Shown here piece after piece: positions 1-12,145 of a stretch of DNA of 64,000 nucleotides. Positions within the stretch are counted from its first letter, which is position 1. Each line of letters begins with the position of its first letter. The notes beneath the pieces are model-generated. The model was not told the origin of the DNA and ran no database searches. It saw only the letters and a program-made list of their open reading frames with translations. Source of the stretch: Larix kaempferi. Its lineage: Eukaryota; Streptophyta; Pinopsida; Pinales; Pinaceae. The stretch covers positions 7,191,501 through 7,255,500 of the forward strand of contig BSBM01000602.1 of NCBI GenBank assembly GCA_027924585.1, given 5' to 3'. Made by a program: the position numbers and the translations under genes.

Positions 1-20
1 ATCGCTTCTATCTTCTTCAG

Positions 21-3000
21 TTATTCTAATTCTGCATTCAAGTTAGCCCACAGTTCTGCTAGATGTTGCTCTCTCTCAGGAAACTCATAAATGGTCTGAG
101 GTAAAGTCATGTGACATTTATCATGGGTTTCCCGGACCTTGGAGTAGAAAGTGTGGCATTTTTTTACGGTTTTCCGGATCTCAAGACTCAACTTGGCACC
201 ACAATCCCTGCAAAAATCGAGGACTCCTGTATAGATGTCCAATTCCTCAATGGTATTAACACACAGGTTTGAGGGGAATCTAGATTTCCCTTTCCTCCAT
301 TCAAATTGTTCCTTTATTTCTACCACGCGATGCGCATACTTACTCTTCATCTTAAGCGCCTCAACCTCAATGGTTGTCATCCTTGTTATCATTTCCTTCA
401 TCCTGCAGACCTCTTCTGAAATCGATACTAGCGATTGATGAGTCTTTTCTTTCATGTCACAGGCTTGTTTGTAGAATGTAGGTAGATCCCACTTCTTTTA
501 ATTTACCTCCTTAAGTTGTTCTAACGGCTTTGCCTTTTCTCGCGTCAGCCTTTCAAACCGAGGCTTGAAGAACTCAATTTGATGAACACTATTGGCTTCA
601 TGCTTCTCCAAATCTGTTACGTGAGCCTTTAAGTCTTTTTGCTCACCTTCTGAGATTGTCAACTGCATTTCTAGTGTATTAATTTCATTTTCGAGTTGCC
701 AGATTTGCAAAGTTGTTCCTTTCTTTTCTTCTTGAAGATCTTTGTATTTCAACGTCAACTCATTTCCTTCTAGCACTTCCTTCTGCATGTTATCTTTCAC
801 CTTGAAACATAGTTCCCTATAATTCTTAACATCTTCATCCAGATGATCAACATTGTCTTTACTTGCTTGGGCCGAAGCTACAGAGCATGACGATGTGAAC
901 ACAGGGTCAATGTTAGTCCCTTGGATGAGTGTGGTTTCTGATACTCTGATTTTGTATTGGTCCTCTCCAATCTTCATCTTATTCTCTGATCTATCTACAA
1001 TAACATTCTTCCTTTTATTAAAATAAACGGAATCAAGGTTGGCCACTTGGCACTGCTTTGAAGGATTGTATGGGGTGAGTGCTAACTTTTCAGTGGTTAC
1101 AACTCCTTCATTAACTATCCCTGATTGGTTTATTGTTGCTAGATCCAAGTCCATGGCCTGCGGAATGGACATGCCTTGTTCCATGGCTTTATCAACTTCT
1201 CCTTTTGCTTGCCTCTCTGCCTGTCCTGCCAGCTCTGCTAGCTCTGTTGCCTCTCGCTTTGCTTGTAACCTTTCGGCCTCTTCTTGTTTGGTTCTCTCAA
1301 CCTATTCTTGATACAATTTGGTAGCTTGTTCTTGCTAGATTCTCTCTTCTTCTTCTCTCAGAGCTTTTTCTTCTTGCTCCTGTTGAACTCTAGCAACTTC
1401 TGCATCTTGCTGCTGCTTGACTTCTTGCTCCTTTTGGAGTCTTTCTTTTTCTTCCTTTTCCTTCCTCTTTGACTCTTCTAATTGAGATGTTGTTTCCTCT
1501 TGCTCCTTCTATATCAACCCAATAGGTTTAGGGCTGGAACTTGTTTCGCTTTTATGGCAGTAATGTTATCCCAATTTAGTTAAGTTCCTGGCACTCCAGA
1601 AAAATTCTTCATCCTTGTCCCACATATGTGCGTACTCAAAACTGGTTCTAACATTGAGGCAGTGCTCAGCAACTATGCCACTAGGATCATGCCTCCTAAA
1701 AGGATTTGTACCAAAATGAAAAACTTCTAATCCCTAAGCAAAGTTTTCACCCTCTTTTGCTTTCTGAAGGCTATATGCATCGATGGTGAAAGGCATTGGT
1801 GGGTACATCCCTTTCTTCCTCTCACAAAGAATTTTGCTGACCCCATTATTGAAAAGATGCCTCATAGCTTCTTTGTGTACTACAAAATCTGTGACATGCC
1901 GAGGAAACAAAAAGGGAGGTTCAAATACTCCACTCATTCGGATATAGGTGCCCTCGGGGTAAAAGTAATAGTCCCCAAACTCCTCAATGATGGGCATGGC
2001 ATTTTCGGACAGACAATTTGGCTCCTCAATAAACATGAGCTGATACAAGGGCATGATGAGTTTCTCACAAATTTGTTTGTAGTAATTTGCGTATTTGCTT
2101 TCCCATGTGGGTTGGTAAGCTAGAAAGAGAGGGGACTCATTTCTGCTCCATATGCAACCCAAATCTGGGAAAGGGTGTTTGATTAACAATCAATCCATCA
2201 AATATGAGGACATGAAGAAATCAACTTTCTTCTAGGTCAGTCCTCCTTGGGCAGTAGTTAAGTGTGAGACCATAATATCTTAAATTACATCGGCCCAATT
2301 GAAGATTGTATCAGATGTGGCCACATGGACCATCACTAGCACCCAGCCAAGCTTGAAGAAGTTTCCATTTGGCATGCCGAAAATCCAACTTAGCATTAAG
2401 GCAATGAGTCTATAAGGAGTCCTTAAAAGAGCACTTTCACACTCATTGTTGTTCCTTTGTCTGATTTTCCTTTCACTTATCATCATCTTTCTGGCGGACT
2501 CCAGAGGGTCTATAGTTTGCTTTGCTAACCACTCATCATCTAGCCAAACCCTTGCCTGGGGTAACTTGTAAGTAGCCATGATGTGTTCTGGTGTGAAAGA
2601 CGTAAGATTCATACCAGTCTTATCATTAATAAATATTGTATTAGTCTTAACATGAAGAATTATCCAATCGATAACTTCTAAGCATGGGAATAGCTCGGGG
2701 TGAGTCACTTCCTTGTGAAGGGAATACTTCTTGATGTTCAAGTAGACCACGATTTCTTCTAGGGATGCCTCAGGGTAATTCTGATCTCTGATAAACCTGT
2801 ATAACTCACCCCATTGATATTCTGGGGCAGCAGCTCCTGGGGCTACTCCGGTGACAGCTTATGTATCGCTAAACATGGTTTCGAGCGATGTATCTAACAA
2901 AATTTCCATGTCTGAATCTGATTCGACAAGCTTAGCCTTTTGTTTGGCAGATCTCCGGTGCATATCAAACCTATCACGATGAGGATAATGCAAATAAGTA

Positions 3001-3056
3001 GTTGGCAAATTCATGAGCAACCATTGTTAGTGAATCAAAACATCGTTCAAATTCAT
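21..3056 (-). pseudogene. Retroelement ORF3-like protein, one frame with many stops
   Basis: The minus strand reads in a single frame from an ATG at 3056 to a stop at 21-23, with about eleven internal stop codons and no frameshift that I can see. A second ATG lies at 3014. The first ~450 codons look globular and hydrophobic-patchy (2280-2750 and 1734-2189 are the longest open pieces). A run rich in Gln, Glu and Lys follows (about 1530-1190), then two coiled-coil stretches (1184-498 and 455-21). I do not recognise the family by name. The layout (globular N-terminus, coiled-coil C-terminus) matches the third ORF of the Ty3/gypsy element at 19810-22465, so I infer an accessory ORF of a large LTR element. 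The frame could continue past base 1. No gag-pol lies upstream of it, so the parent may be non-autonomous. Confidence 0.55.
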
Positions 3057-3991
3057 GGTGATTAGTGAAAATTGAGCATGAACGAGTGTCAAATTTCAAT
3101 TTAAAAACATCTTTCAGAACAATGGTGACGAGGATGAGCATTCAAAGCAAAACATCCACGCAAGGACTCAAAACAAAATGCATTTTAAACAATATTGAAC
3201 ATTTCTAGCTTGCATTTGGCAATATTTTGTGATAAATTTAATTAATCTACTCGCACTAGTTCTTCGAAAGTCTAATCATGCAAAGCACTGCTACTGTGGG
3301 ATAAGGGAGTTTCCCAAACACCACTTGGATTTTTCATAGGTTCATCCTTTTAGAAATAAAAAGAAAGATGGGAGGAAGCTTTTTCTATGATACTGAGAAA
3401 AACAATAGTCGACAGGCCATATTGCATATGCGTAGAAGGCGGCTTTTCTGGGTCGTGATTCGACAGGAATAAATGGAACAACTTCGTGCTCTATCAGTTT
3501 TATGGGAGATCTATATAATAGGCGAAGGAGTTCTCGTAAATCACATGAAAAGGGAGAGATTCAAGTGCAATGATGACATGGGTTTGGCTTCGAGGACCAC
3601 CAACGAAATCGCTTCAAAGCAAAAACTTTAAGCTTCAAACGGAATTTTCTTCTGGACAAAACCAAAGGGGAGGGAAAAAGAGCCTACCTGTCAATCTTAG
3701 AATGGATCCCTACAGTCGATGCGCATACCCAAGTTGGAAACAGTCGGAATGCTTTCAATGGCGAAATAGAAAAATGCTCCTTGGTCTTGGCAACAGTGAA
3801 ATGAAACAAACCCCGTTCTATGTATATATAGCATGAGCATTTAATCCCCACAGGTGGCCAGTTGGAGGTTTATTAGGAATAGGGCTCAATGTAAAAATAT
3901 ATTAAATTCGCACGAGTCACGATTAAAGACCCTACCAGCTTGACCTTCGGGTTTACCAAAAACTTGGGCTGCGCTGTTGTGACGATACCAA
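3057..3991 (-). promoter_or_regulatory. Upstream region of the ORF3-like gene: TATA-like box and primer-site-like sequence
   Basis: On the minus strand a TATA-like run (GCTATATATACATA) sits at 3820-3833, about 770 bases upstream of the ATG at 3056. At 3978-3990 the minus strand reads TGGTATCGTC just after ATAACA, resembling the end of an LTR followed by a tRNA-iMet primer site (usual form TGGTATCAGAGC). Only the first seven bases fit, so this is suggestive only. I see no other gene in the interval; the short plus-strand ORF at 3570-3836 has no recognisable content. Confidence 0.3.
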
Positions 3992-4520
3992 TGTTATATC
4001 ATGCGCAATGGGCGGCGACCTTAAGGGTGACTCCTGCGACCAAAAGATGCGCTAGGGGATTGAAGCGAGGGTTGGAAACTTTAAGTTGAAACTCAGTGCA
4101 ATGGTTGGCAGAATTCTTCTTAAAATTTACGACCAAGAAGTGCGGCCGAGGTGTAAGAAATAAGGTGACGATGCTAAGGCCAACGACTATGCAATGAGGG
4201 AACACTCTAGGTCTAGGGTCTACGACCGAATGACACAATGTTAAGACTTAAAACTTGGTGCAACCATCGACCGAGTTAATTTTAAGATTTGCGCAATGAC
4301 GCCCCTTTTAGAGGTAAAAACTGCGATCAGTCTTGAGAAAAAAAATCAAAACGAATGCATTAGGTCGGCAAAATTAAGGCCAAAAGACACGCAACGGTCG
4401 ACCAAAATAGGGGTAAAATTTGCGCTATTGTCTCAAATTTTGTAATTAAAAAATGCGCAACTGTCGGCGATTTTAACATTAAAAAATGCAACCACTGCCA
4501 AAAAATGAGTTTTGCCTTAG
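3992..4520. repeat. Degenerate GCGCAA/GACCGA-rich repeat block, possible LTR part
   Basis: The block holds about ten loosely spaced copies of a TGCGCAA-type motif alternating with GACCGA/GCCGAC-type motifs every 40-60 bases. Examples are near 4002, 4147, 4297, 4390, 4450 and 4480. It starts with TGTTATATCA at 3992, next to the primer-site-like sequence, so it may be the R/U3 part of a minus-strand LTR. The partner LTR would lie outside the window. No coding potential is convincing here. Confidence 0.35.
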
Positions 4521-4925
4521 CAGAAAAAATCATAAATTTGTCGAAGAAGGAGAATACTTGCAAAGCTAAACAACGCAAGTTTCAAAAAACCAAAGGAGGA
4601 GGAGACTTGCAAAGTTAAACAAAACAACTTCGAAAGACCAAAGGATTTCTTCGAAAAAATAGAAGGAGTGCCCCAATATTTACAAAATTTTGGGGGGGAT
4701 GTTGCAGCAACAACAACTTGCTGATAGGAGGATTTTGATAGTACCCTATAAGTCAACAATGTTATGTTTCAAACACTTAATGAAACTAGATTGGTGGGCA
4801 TTAATGGATTCCTATCCCAATCAATCCTACCTAATTGAAATGTTGTTTTGTGACCTCCTATGGAGTATTTTAGTTGGTTGGCAATTTAAAAAGTTGAATT
4901 TAAGGGTCTTGATTGACTTAATGAG

Positions 4926-5311
4926 TGTAAGGGAGGTATTTCACACTTCCCTTCCTTTTCGATTCACCAAGCTCACAATAAGTGCGAGGTGAAGATCATA
5001 CTTGGAATGAAAGAGATTTTATGTCCCTTAGTGTGTGCTAGATATTCAAACACATGTGAGGTAAGCAATTTGATTGTTGCAAATTAACTAGAAGAGCATA
5101 AAGTAAATACACGTGGAGATTTAACTTTTAACTCTAAAAGATGCTAATGGTGCGTTTAAAAAACAAAGTGTTAATGAAGTAAAAGTGTGCAATTGAAGTA
5201 TTTCACACTTCTCACCCCTTTCTGATTCACCAGGATCACAAGAAGTGCGAGGTGAAGAGCATACTTGGGGAAACAAGAGTCTTTAGGTCCTTGCTTGTGT
5301 GCAAAAAGTGG
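4926..5311. repeat. Diverged direct repeat, about 110 bp, two copies
   Basis: Copy 1 is about 4926-5040 and copy 2 about 5185-5311, offset by about 260 bases. Both contain a run like GTATTTCACACTTC, then GATTCACCA, then AAGTGCGAGGTGAAGA and CATACTTGG. The copies differ at many positions. They lie in a stretch (about 4700-6315) with no convincing gene. Confidence 0.5.
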
Positions 5312-6314
5312 ATTCTACACTAACTTTGATCCTAAAAACATGTCAAGTAAACAAAAACACAAGATGTCTTGAATACTAATGACAACAATGGGGCCCATTG
5401 AAAGCCTCAAGGTTGGTTACCTAAGTAAGTTTCGAGAGAGAATGACTCTTTACTCCCTAATCTTAGTCTAAGTGAGCTAATTACTATAGAAACGTGTAAC
5501 TATTGCAATTTAATTAGTTATTGTTCATTAGTGAGAAACAATGGGATTGCAAGATTGTGAAAAATAGGGATAAAGCAAAGAATAACACATTTGCATGAAA
5601 AAAAAAGAACATGTGCGCTATAGCATGACAAAAAGACTCACTAGCGCGCAGTAGAGCGGTTACAAATCGAAGAGGTCGCTCAAATCAGTAATACAAAAAC
5701 TTGCGCGAGTGGAGATCTGCTAATGAGCATGAATAACGTGACGGTTAGGGAATTGTCCACGTGCATAGTGTGCCCAAGACGCTAGGATATGCACTTCTGT
5801 TGAAATAGAAATTGTGACCAAAAGGAGGCCGATTTTTGAAATGAAGGGTATGGACCTTTTTACTTGCAAAGCAAAAGATACCAGAAATTAGCTACTCAAA
5901 AAATAACAATCTAATTTAAGAGAAATAAACTAAAATAAGTGGAGTCACCATAAATACTATTGTGAAAAATATTGCACAAGGGTGAATCCTTCCCACTTGG
6001 TAAGGGACAAATCCTGGTAGGTTGCAGCAAGGATTCAGTATTAGGTGCTCCTATTGTGTGGGTGAGTGCTCCAAGTGATCTTGCAAGTGGTTAGTAAAAA
6101 GAAACAAACAAAGAAAATTAAAATTAAATAAAACAAATAACAAAGGGATAGGAATGCAAACTCCAACAACCAATTGATGCCAAACCACTTTTGTATTGCC
6201 CAATAGTCAAGTATGTACAACACCTAGGGGATCTGAGATCCAATGGAGACAATCAATCCATTTCAGGGAGGTCTATCTAGTCCACACTAGAGGCTAAGTT
6301 GCTTGAAGAACAAA
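5312..6314. other. No gene seen
   Basis: AT-rich sequence between the direct repeat and the first Ty3/gypsy LTR. The ORFs on either strand are short and have no recognisable content. A stretch near 5940-6080 has the mixed composition of old LTR sequence, but I cannot find a partner copy in the window. Confidence 0.4.
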
Positions 6315-6319
6315 TGAGA

Positions 6320-6827
6320 TGATCCACATCGCAGTTGGCATTATTGTCAGATGCCGACTTTGACACCTCTTCGACAAGTCATCGACGTCGACATGGCTTT
6401 GACAACTCTGTGACTTCAACAAGTTCCGTGACCTCACAATTTCATGACATAGACATGCACCGTCGATCTACGACTTGTGGCTGTCAAACTTCGACAGACT
6501 GTCTCTCTATCTTCTAGTCGATTGTAACGGTTGAACTGCCGAACCATTCTAACCTCTTTGTAACTGAACATAACAGGAAAGCATCCAAGCATCTCAGTAC
6601 ATTCTATATAAGCATGTATTATACTATAGCATACATCAAGTCATGAAATTATATCCAGTAATAGAAATCAGTTTGCATTCCTGCATATTGCATGTGTATA
6701 TTTGTGTTTTGTCTGTGTAGTGTATTCTTGCTTTGCGCATTTTGTTTCTTAAGCTTCCGCCATAATAGAGCCGACTCATTCATTCGACCTGTTGTCCCCC
6801 TTGTGCTTGCTAGCCATGTGCAGATCG
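6320..6827 (+). repeat. 5' LTR of older Ty3/gypsy element
   Basis: It begins TGATCCACAT and ends just before the primer site at 6829; the terminal CA has decayed. A TATA box (CTATATAAG) lies at 6604-6612. It is about 27 bp shorter than the 3' copy, which carries extra sequence around 24782-24815. Confidence 0.88.
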
Positions 6828-6828
6828 T

Positions 6829-6840
6829 TGGTATCAGAGC
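6829..6840 (+). other. Primer-binding site, tRNA-iMet type
   Basis: TGGTATCAGAGC is the standard sequence complementary to the 3' end of plant initiator-methionine tRNA. It sits directly after the 5' LTR. Confidence 0.9.
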
Positions 6841-6969
6841 ATACTCAATCAAAGCACTCAGCTTTGTTCATGCTTAAGTTTGCGTAGACACTTCCAGTGA
6901 AGTTACCGACTTATGCCTGTTCAAACACGCTCGCAATCTCAACAATCCAAGTAGACGCTACCTCTAGAA

Positions 6970-8053
6970 ATGGCAGAAGAAACAAACGATAGACATCCAG
7001 CCGAAGAGACAACACAACTTATTGAGAAAGCACTGACTCGAAAATGAACTTTAATGTTCGCCCACTTCAATGAAATTCTCACATGATTTGCTTCAACATC
7101 TGGAGGATTTTCGACGTGAACTCACTCCGATAAAATCATCCCCTTTAAAGTGCAAATGAATTTGGACATATTGAATCTTGAAGGAAGGATTGATGCAAAA
7201 TCCGTCGACAATTGGGTGCAATAATTGGAATCCTATTACTCTGTGAATAAACTCCCAGAAGCTGAAAAGATCACCATTGCAGCCTTAAAGATGTCAACAT
7301 CTGTGCACTGCTGGTGGGAGAACCTCTCGACAAAGATGGAGAAAATCGGAGACCCCATCGACACATGGGATAAATTCATCGAACACATCCAAAAGGAATT
7401 TTACCCACCCAAGTACATGGAGCAGCAATATAAGAAGTGGCAGCAGATAAGGCAATGGAAAGACCAATTAGTACAGAGTTACACAGACGAGTTCTATCGA
7501 CTCATGGCTAGACTTGGAATCCAAGAAGAAGAGAAATTGCTTGTTCTGAAGTACATCAACGGATTGTCCCAGTATATTCAACAAGAGATGGAATTTCTGA
7601 TTGTCAATACACTTGCGAATGCATTCCACTATGCCAACAAACTTGAAACCAAGCAGAAAGGGAAAACACGCTTTTTGGCAAAGCCAACATTAGGATGACC
7701 ACCTGACAAGAATACATCAGCCGAATTCGACAAGTCGAAATCTTCTCAGTTGACCCAGCCAAAGCCAGATCACGGCAAAAATCCTTTTCAGAAAAGGGAA
7801 CGTAGCAAACAACCACCCAACAGGAAATGGTGCGATTACGACCACTCATCTTGGCATGATACTTCTTAAATGCAAAGCTAAGAACAAATTTTTGGAAAAA
7901 GTGTCAACATCTGACGCATTTGACAAGACAGTGAAAGAATTGGATCCAGACACAATGGCCCTTCTGACATCGACATCGGCCACTCCAGTAGCCTCGACTA
8001 TCATCGACGAGGAAGAACGAGAGCGCCTGTTCCATACATGGATATGGGTTTAG
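6970..8053 (+). pseudogene. gag: gag of older Ty3/gypsy element
   Basis: The ATG at 6970 lies 130 bases after the primer site. The frame has stops at several points, then an open run from 7225 to 7698 with the capsid-like pattern of plant Ty3/gypsy gag: a conserved WW, then KFIEHIQKEFYPP, then a leucine-rich helix. A degenerate zinc knuckle follows near 7830-7880 (spacing C-x2-D-x4-H-x4-C, where the second ligand is normally C or H). A frameshift falls inside the knuckle, and the tail continues in another frame to about 8053. The product would package element RNA if intact; this copy cannot be translated whole. Confidence 0.8.
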
Positions 8054-10673
8054 CACAATCTATTACATCTGATTGTGGAAAATGGTAGCCATAACAACTT
8101 CATTTCTGAAGATCTTGTAAAGAAACTAGGTCTTGTCACCACTCTGCATCCTCAGCCTTACAACATCGGTTGGATGAAGGATGGACAGGAACTAGAGATC
8201 ACCCAACAATGAAAACTAGCCTACTTCATAAATCCTTTTGAAGATGAAGTACTCTACAACATAGCACCACTATCCATATTCGACGCCCTGTTTGGGAAAC
8301 CTTACCTATGGGATCACCATGAAAGTTACCAGTCACGACCGCAGAAGGTGATTGTCAGAATCCAAAATTGATGGTACAACATTCCATAGCGATGACCTAC
8401 ACCAACGGTTTCAATGATATCTTCTAAACAGACAAAGAAGATCATCAATCATGCTCAGAAGTTCGCGTTAATCATGATCAAACCGAAACATTGTAGGAAG
8501 ACCGTAGCGATGATTTGACTCACCGACCAAAGCTGCTCCTGACAGAAGCAGTTGATCGACAATGATCTCGATGAGTATCGGAGTTTATTCCAAGAGTTGG
8601 ACGGAGTACCTCGACATTTCTAGTTAGAAAAATCCATTGAAATTGCTCCTAGTTCTTCTTTTCCTAACGCATCTGTTTACAGAATATCCATTCTTGAAAA
8701 TGAAGAGATTTGCAGAAAAATCCAAGATTTGATTGACAAAGGTCATATCAGACCAAGCTCCTCTCCTTGCGGAAGTCCAGTCGTCCTCGCTCCAAAGAAA
8801 GACGGACTTGGCACATGTGCATCGACTACAAGAAACTCAAAAAAAATTTAGTAAAGAATCGCTACCCTCTGCTGCGGATAGACGAGCTCATCGACTATCT
8901 AAAAGGTGCCAAATTCTTTACTAAGATTGACCTCAAGTCGAGATATCATCAGATTCAAATCGAGCCCTCATATGTGTGGAAAACTGCTTTCAAGACCAAG
9001 GAAGGATTGTTTGAATGGTTAGTCATGCCTTTCCTTTTAACCAATGCACGTGCAACCTTCATGTGATACATGGACAACATTCTATGACCTTTCATCAGAA
9101 AATGGGTCATTGTCTATCTCGACGACATATTGATTTTCAATCGATCATGGGAAGAACATGTCAGACAGCTTCGACAAGTCCTCGACACTCTCCAACAACA
9201 TTGACTTTACTTGAACATGGACAAGTGTATCTTTGCGATGAACAACATCAAATATTTGGGGTATGTAATTGACTCTGCAGGCATTCACGTCGATCTAGAC
9301 AAAGTACAGATCCTCAAATATTGGTCCATTCCTCAAAGCATTAGAGAACTAAGAATTTTTCTTGGTTTGGAGAATTTCTATCGATGATTCATACTCGGCT
9401 TCAATCACATAGCCTAGCCCTTGAATCAGTTGACTAAGGGAAATGGAAAAAATGTCTTCAAATGGACATCGTTACAACAAGAATCTTTTGAACAGCTCAA
9501 GCACAAGCTCTACACTGCACTAGTACTTGTGTTACCTGATTTGCATCAACCCTTTGAGATTGAGACAGACACATCGGACTATGCCTTGGGTGTAGTGATC
9601 ACTCGGTCTGGTCACCCAATCGCTTTTCATTCCGAAACTTTTAACGACAGAGTTAGAAGATATTCGACGTACGAAAAATAACTATATGCCATTGTGCAAG
9701 CTCTCAAGCAATGGAGGCACTACATCCTTGTCAAGGAAACAGCCATCCTCACTGACCATAACCCTCTACAATTCACTCCGACCCAGTCAAAACTACAAAC
9801 AAATCGGTAGTTGATGTGGATTAATTACCTACAACAATTCCAGTTGGTGATTAAGTATCAGAAAGGTAAAGCTAACGCTGCCGCCGATTTTCTAAGAAGA
9901 CCGCCCATTACTATCCTTTTTATAGTGATGAGTATGCATGGATATGACACCACTACTTGGCCTCAATTGTATCAGGAAGACATTGAATTTTCACCAGTCT
10001 ACCGACAACTTCAAACTGACAAGTCGTCGACCGTCGACTATTTCCTAAAAGACACCTTTCTATACAAGCTTGGACAGCTTTATGTACCGACAGGTGAGCA
10101 TCGACAACAGCTCATTTGGGACGTGCACTACAGCAAGACCACATGACACTTTGGAGTATCAAAGAAACTTGCTATTCTACAGAAGTATTTCTTTTGGACA
10201 CTTAAAATCGACTTTAACAAGTACATTCGATCATGCGTGGTTTGTGCCATTGCTAAACCACCTAATCGACAATAGGGATTGTACACACCTCTACCAGTTC
10301 CTAGACGACCATGGGAATCTATTTCTATGGACTACTTGACGGGATATCCTATTACCAAACATCATCACGATGCGATCTTAGTAGTAGTCGACATATTTTC
10401 CAAGATAGCCATTCTCATACCATGCAAGAAGACCACGACAGTGCAACAGACTACTCAAATCTTCTTCACACATGTTTGGAAACACTTTGGTTTACCCACA
10501 ACCATTACTTCCGACCGAGATGCCAAATTCGTCAGCATATTTTGGGAGACTCTATGGAAAAAGATGGACACACGACTCTCATTGTCGACAACTTTCCATC
10601 CTCATACCGACGGAATTTGTGAATCGCTTGGTCGTGCAAGTGCTTCACATGTACAACCACAAGAATCGATGCA
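8054..10673 (+). pseudogene. pol: pol of older Ty3/gypsy element, 5' part (PR, RT, RNase H, integrase N-part)
   Basis: Protease-like sequence at 8054-8350 has lost its DSG region but keeps an ISEDLVKKLGL-type helix. The RT follows from about 8560, with the YLDD catalytic box at 9115-9126. RNase H starts near 9565 (EIETDTSDYALG, then TDHNPLQF near 9758). Integrase has the zinc-binding HHCC region (about 10115-10255), the first Asp in SMDYL near 10330, Asp in SDRDAKF at 10513-10515 and Glu at 10621-10623, giving D-x35-E. At least ten stops and several frameshifts kill the frame. It is cut at 10673 by the nested element and resumes at 23955. Confidence 0.9.
10669..10673. other. Target-site duplication ATGCA, left copy
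   Basis: ATGCA directly precedes the 5' LTR at 10674 and is repeated at 23950-23954 directly after the 3' LTR. This proves the insertion point inside the older integrase. Confidence 0.95.
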
Positions 10674-12145
10674 TGTTGGAGCCTAGGCCGCAGCTACGGT
10701 AAAAGCTGCGAATTTTGAGGAAAAAGCACAAGTGAGGAAGAGAAAGTGCTAAATTTTGAGTAAGCGCCAATTTTGGGGCAGAAGCAGACGGTGCGCAGTA
10801 CGGTGCCAGATGGATAATCTCAGCGCAGATTACGGACCGGAAATCACGGAGCTCGCGCGCACGTCAGAAGAGAATGAAGGTAGCTAAGTGGAAAGCCCAG
10901 CTACCACAATGAATGAAGCAATGGAGTAGAGGGCTCAGCTACCCTCATTAAGGCTAAGTACAGAAGTTATGGTTGCTCGGATCAAGGAGGAGCAACGGAC
11001 CAAAGCATTGAAGGCGAAGGACAAGGCGCCCATACCCGCAAGCTGCACCGGAAATCATGGAGCCTGGAGGAAGCGGCGACATGACTGCAAGCGGCGCCTA
11101 CAGTACACCTAGCCATGTCTGTGGTTAGGTTTTTTGGGGATTACTGCTGGGAAAGGCCCACAGTTTTGTAAAGGTGCGACTGCCATGGCCACCTATATAT
11201 ATGTGTAATTGTAAAGGGTAGATGTTAGTCAGTTAGCTAAGCCTGTGAGTGAGCTAGCTAGATAGTAGATACTAGATGTAAGAAGGATTGATCGAGTTGA
11301 TCATCCTCTGTTACGATCTTGTTGGTTGTTTTCTACCGTGTTGCTAGAAAACAGGAGTTAGAGCTGGTTAGCAGTGAAGCTAATCCTTGAGTTGCAGACA
11401 GTCTGAGTCGACGTCTGAACTATTGTAATCTCTGAAGAGGAAGAGACTAGATCGAGAGAAGGGCTCCCAGCTGTGTGCGTGGAGTTTCCTGGAGAGATCT
11501 AAGGCTGCAGCTGTGTGCGCAACATATTGTGTAATTATATCATTTTCTGGTTGATATAAGATACTCCCGTGGACGTGGTTTTCCCCGTGGAGGTGGACTT
11601 CATATTTCTCGTTGTTGTGATGCTGTGATTGAGTGATTTCCTGTTTTAGTTTACTACCAGCGTATACATGAATGTTGCATTATCTTTATGAGTGTGTTGA
11701 GTAATTTCTTGGAGCTTCCTTGGGGATTATAATCGTTAAGTGTCGAAGGAATCGGTAAGATGCTGTCGCCGCAGCGATAGAGGAATGCCTTGCTGCGACG
11801 GGCGCGCAAGCGGAAACGACACATAGAATATCGGTGCAGAGGATAATTGGTCCTAGCGCAGGAGTGGAAATACTGCGCAGCTAGGCTGCTGAGTGGGAGT
11901 TTGAGAGATGCTGCGCTCAGGAGTCTAAAGAAGGGTCAGACATTCACCTTAGAGGAATCATCAAGGAAGAGAGAGCAGTCTCCGCGTCACCTAGGTTAAG
12001 GAAATCTTATTCCTTAGCCCCCCCATAGCCACTTCGGGTAAGACCTCGAGCTGCTGCACAGCTCGTTTCCAAGAGGGCCAGTGCGCTAAGGGGTTTTGTT
12101 GTTGTGCTTCATTAAAACCCGGGTCTGTCCAAAAAGAAGCCAACA
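10674..12145 (+). repeat. 5' LTR of younger Ty3/gypsy element
   Basis: 1,472 bp, starting TGTTGGAGCC and ending AAGCCAACA. It has the same length as the 3' LTR, with no indels. By hand I count about 47 substitutions between them (about 3%), mostly transitions. A TATA box (CTATATATATG) lies at 11192-11202, so transcription should start near 11225. Confidence 0.95.
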
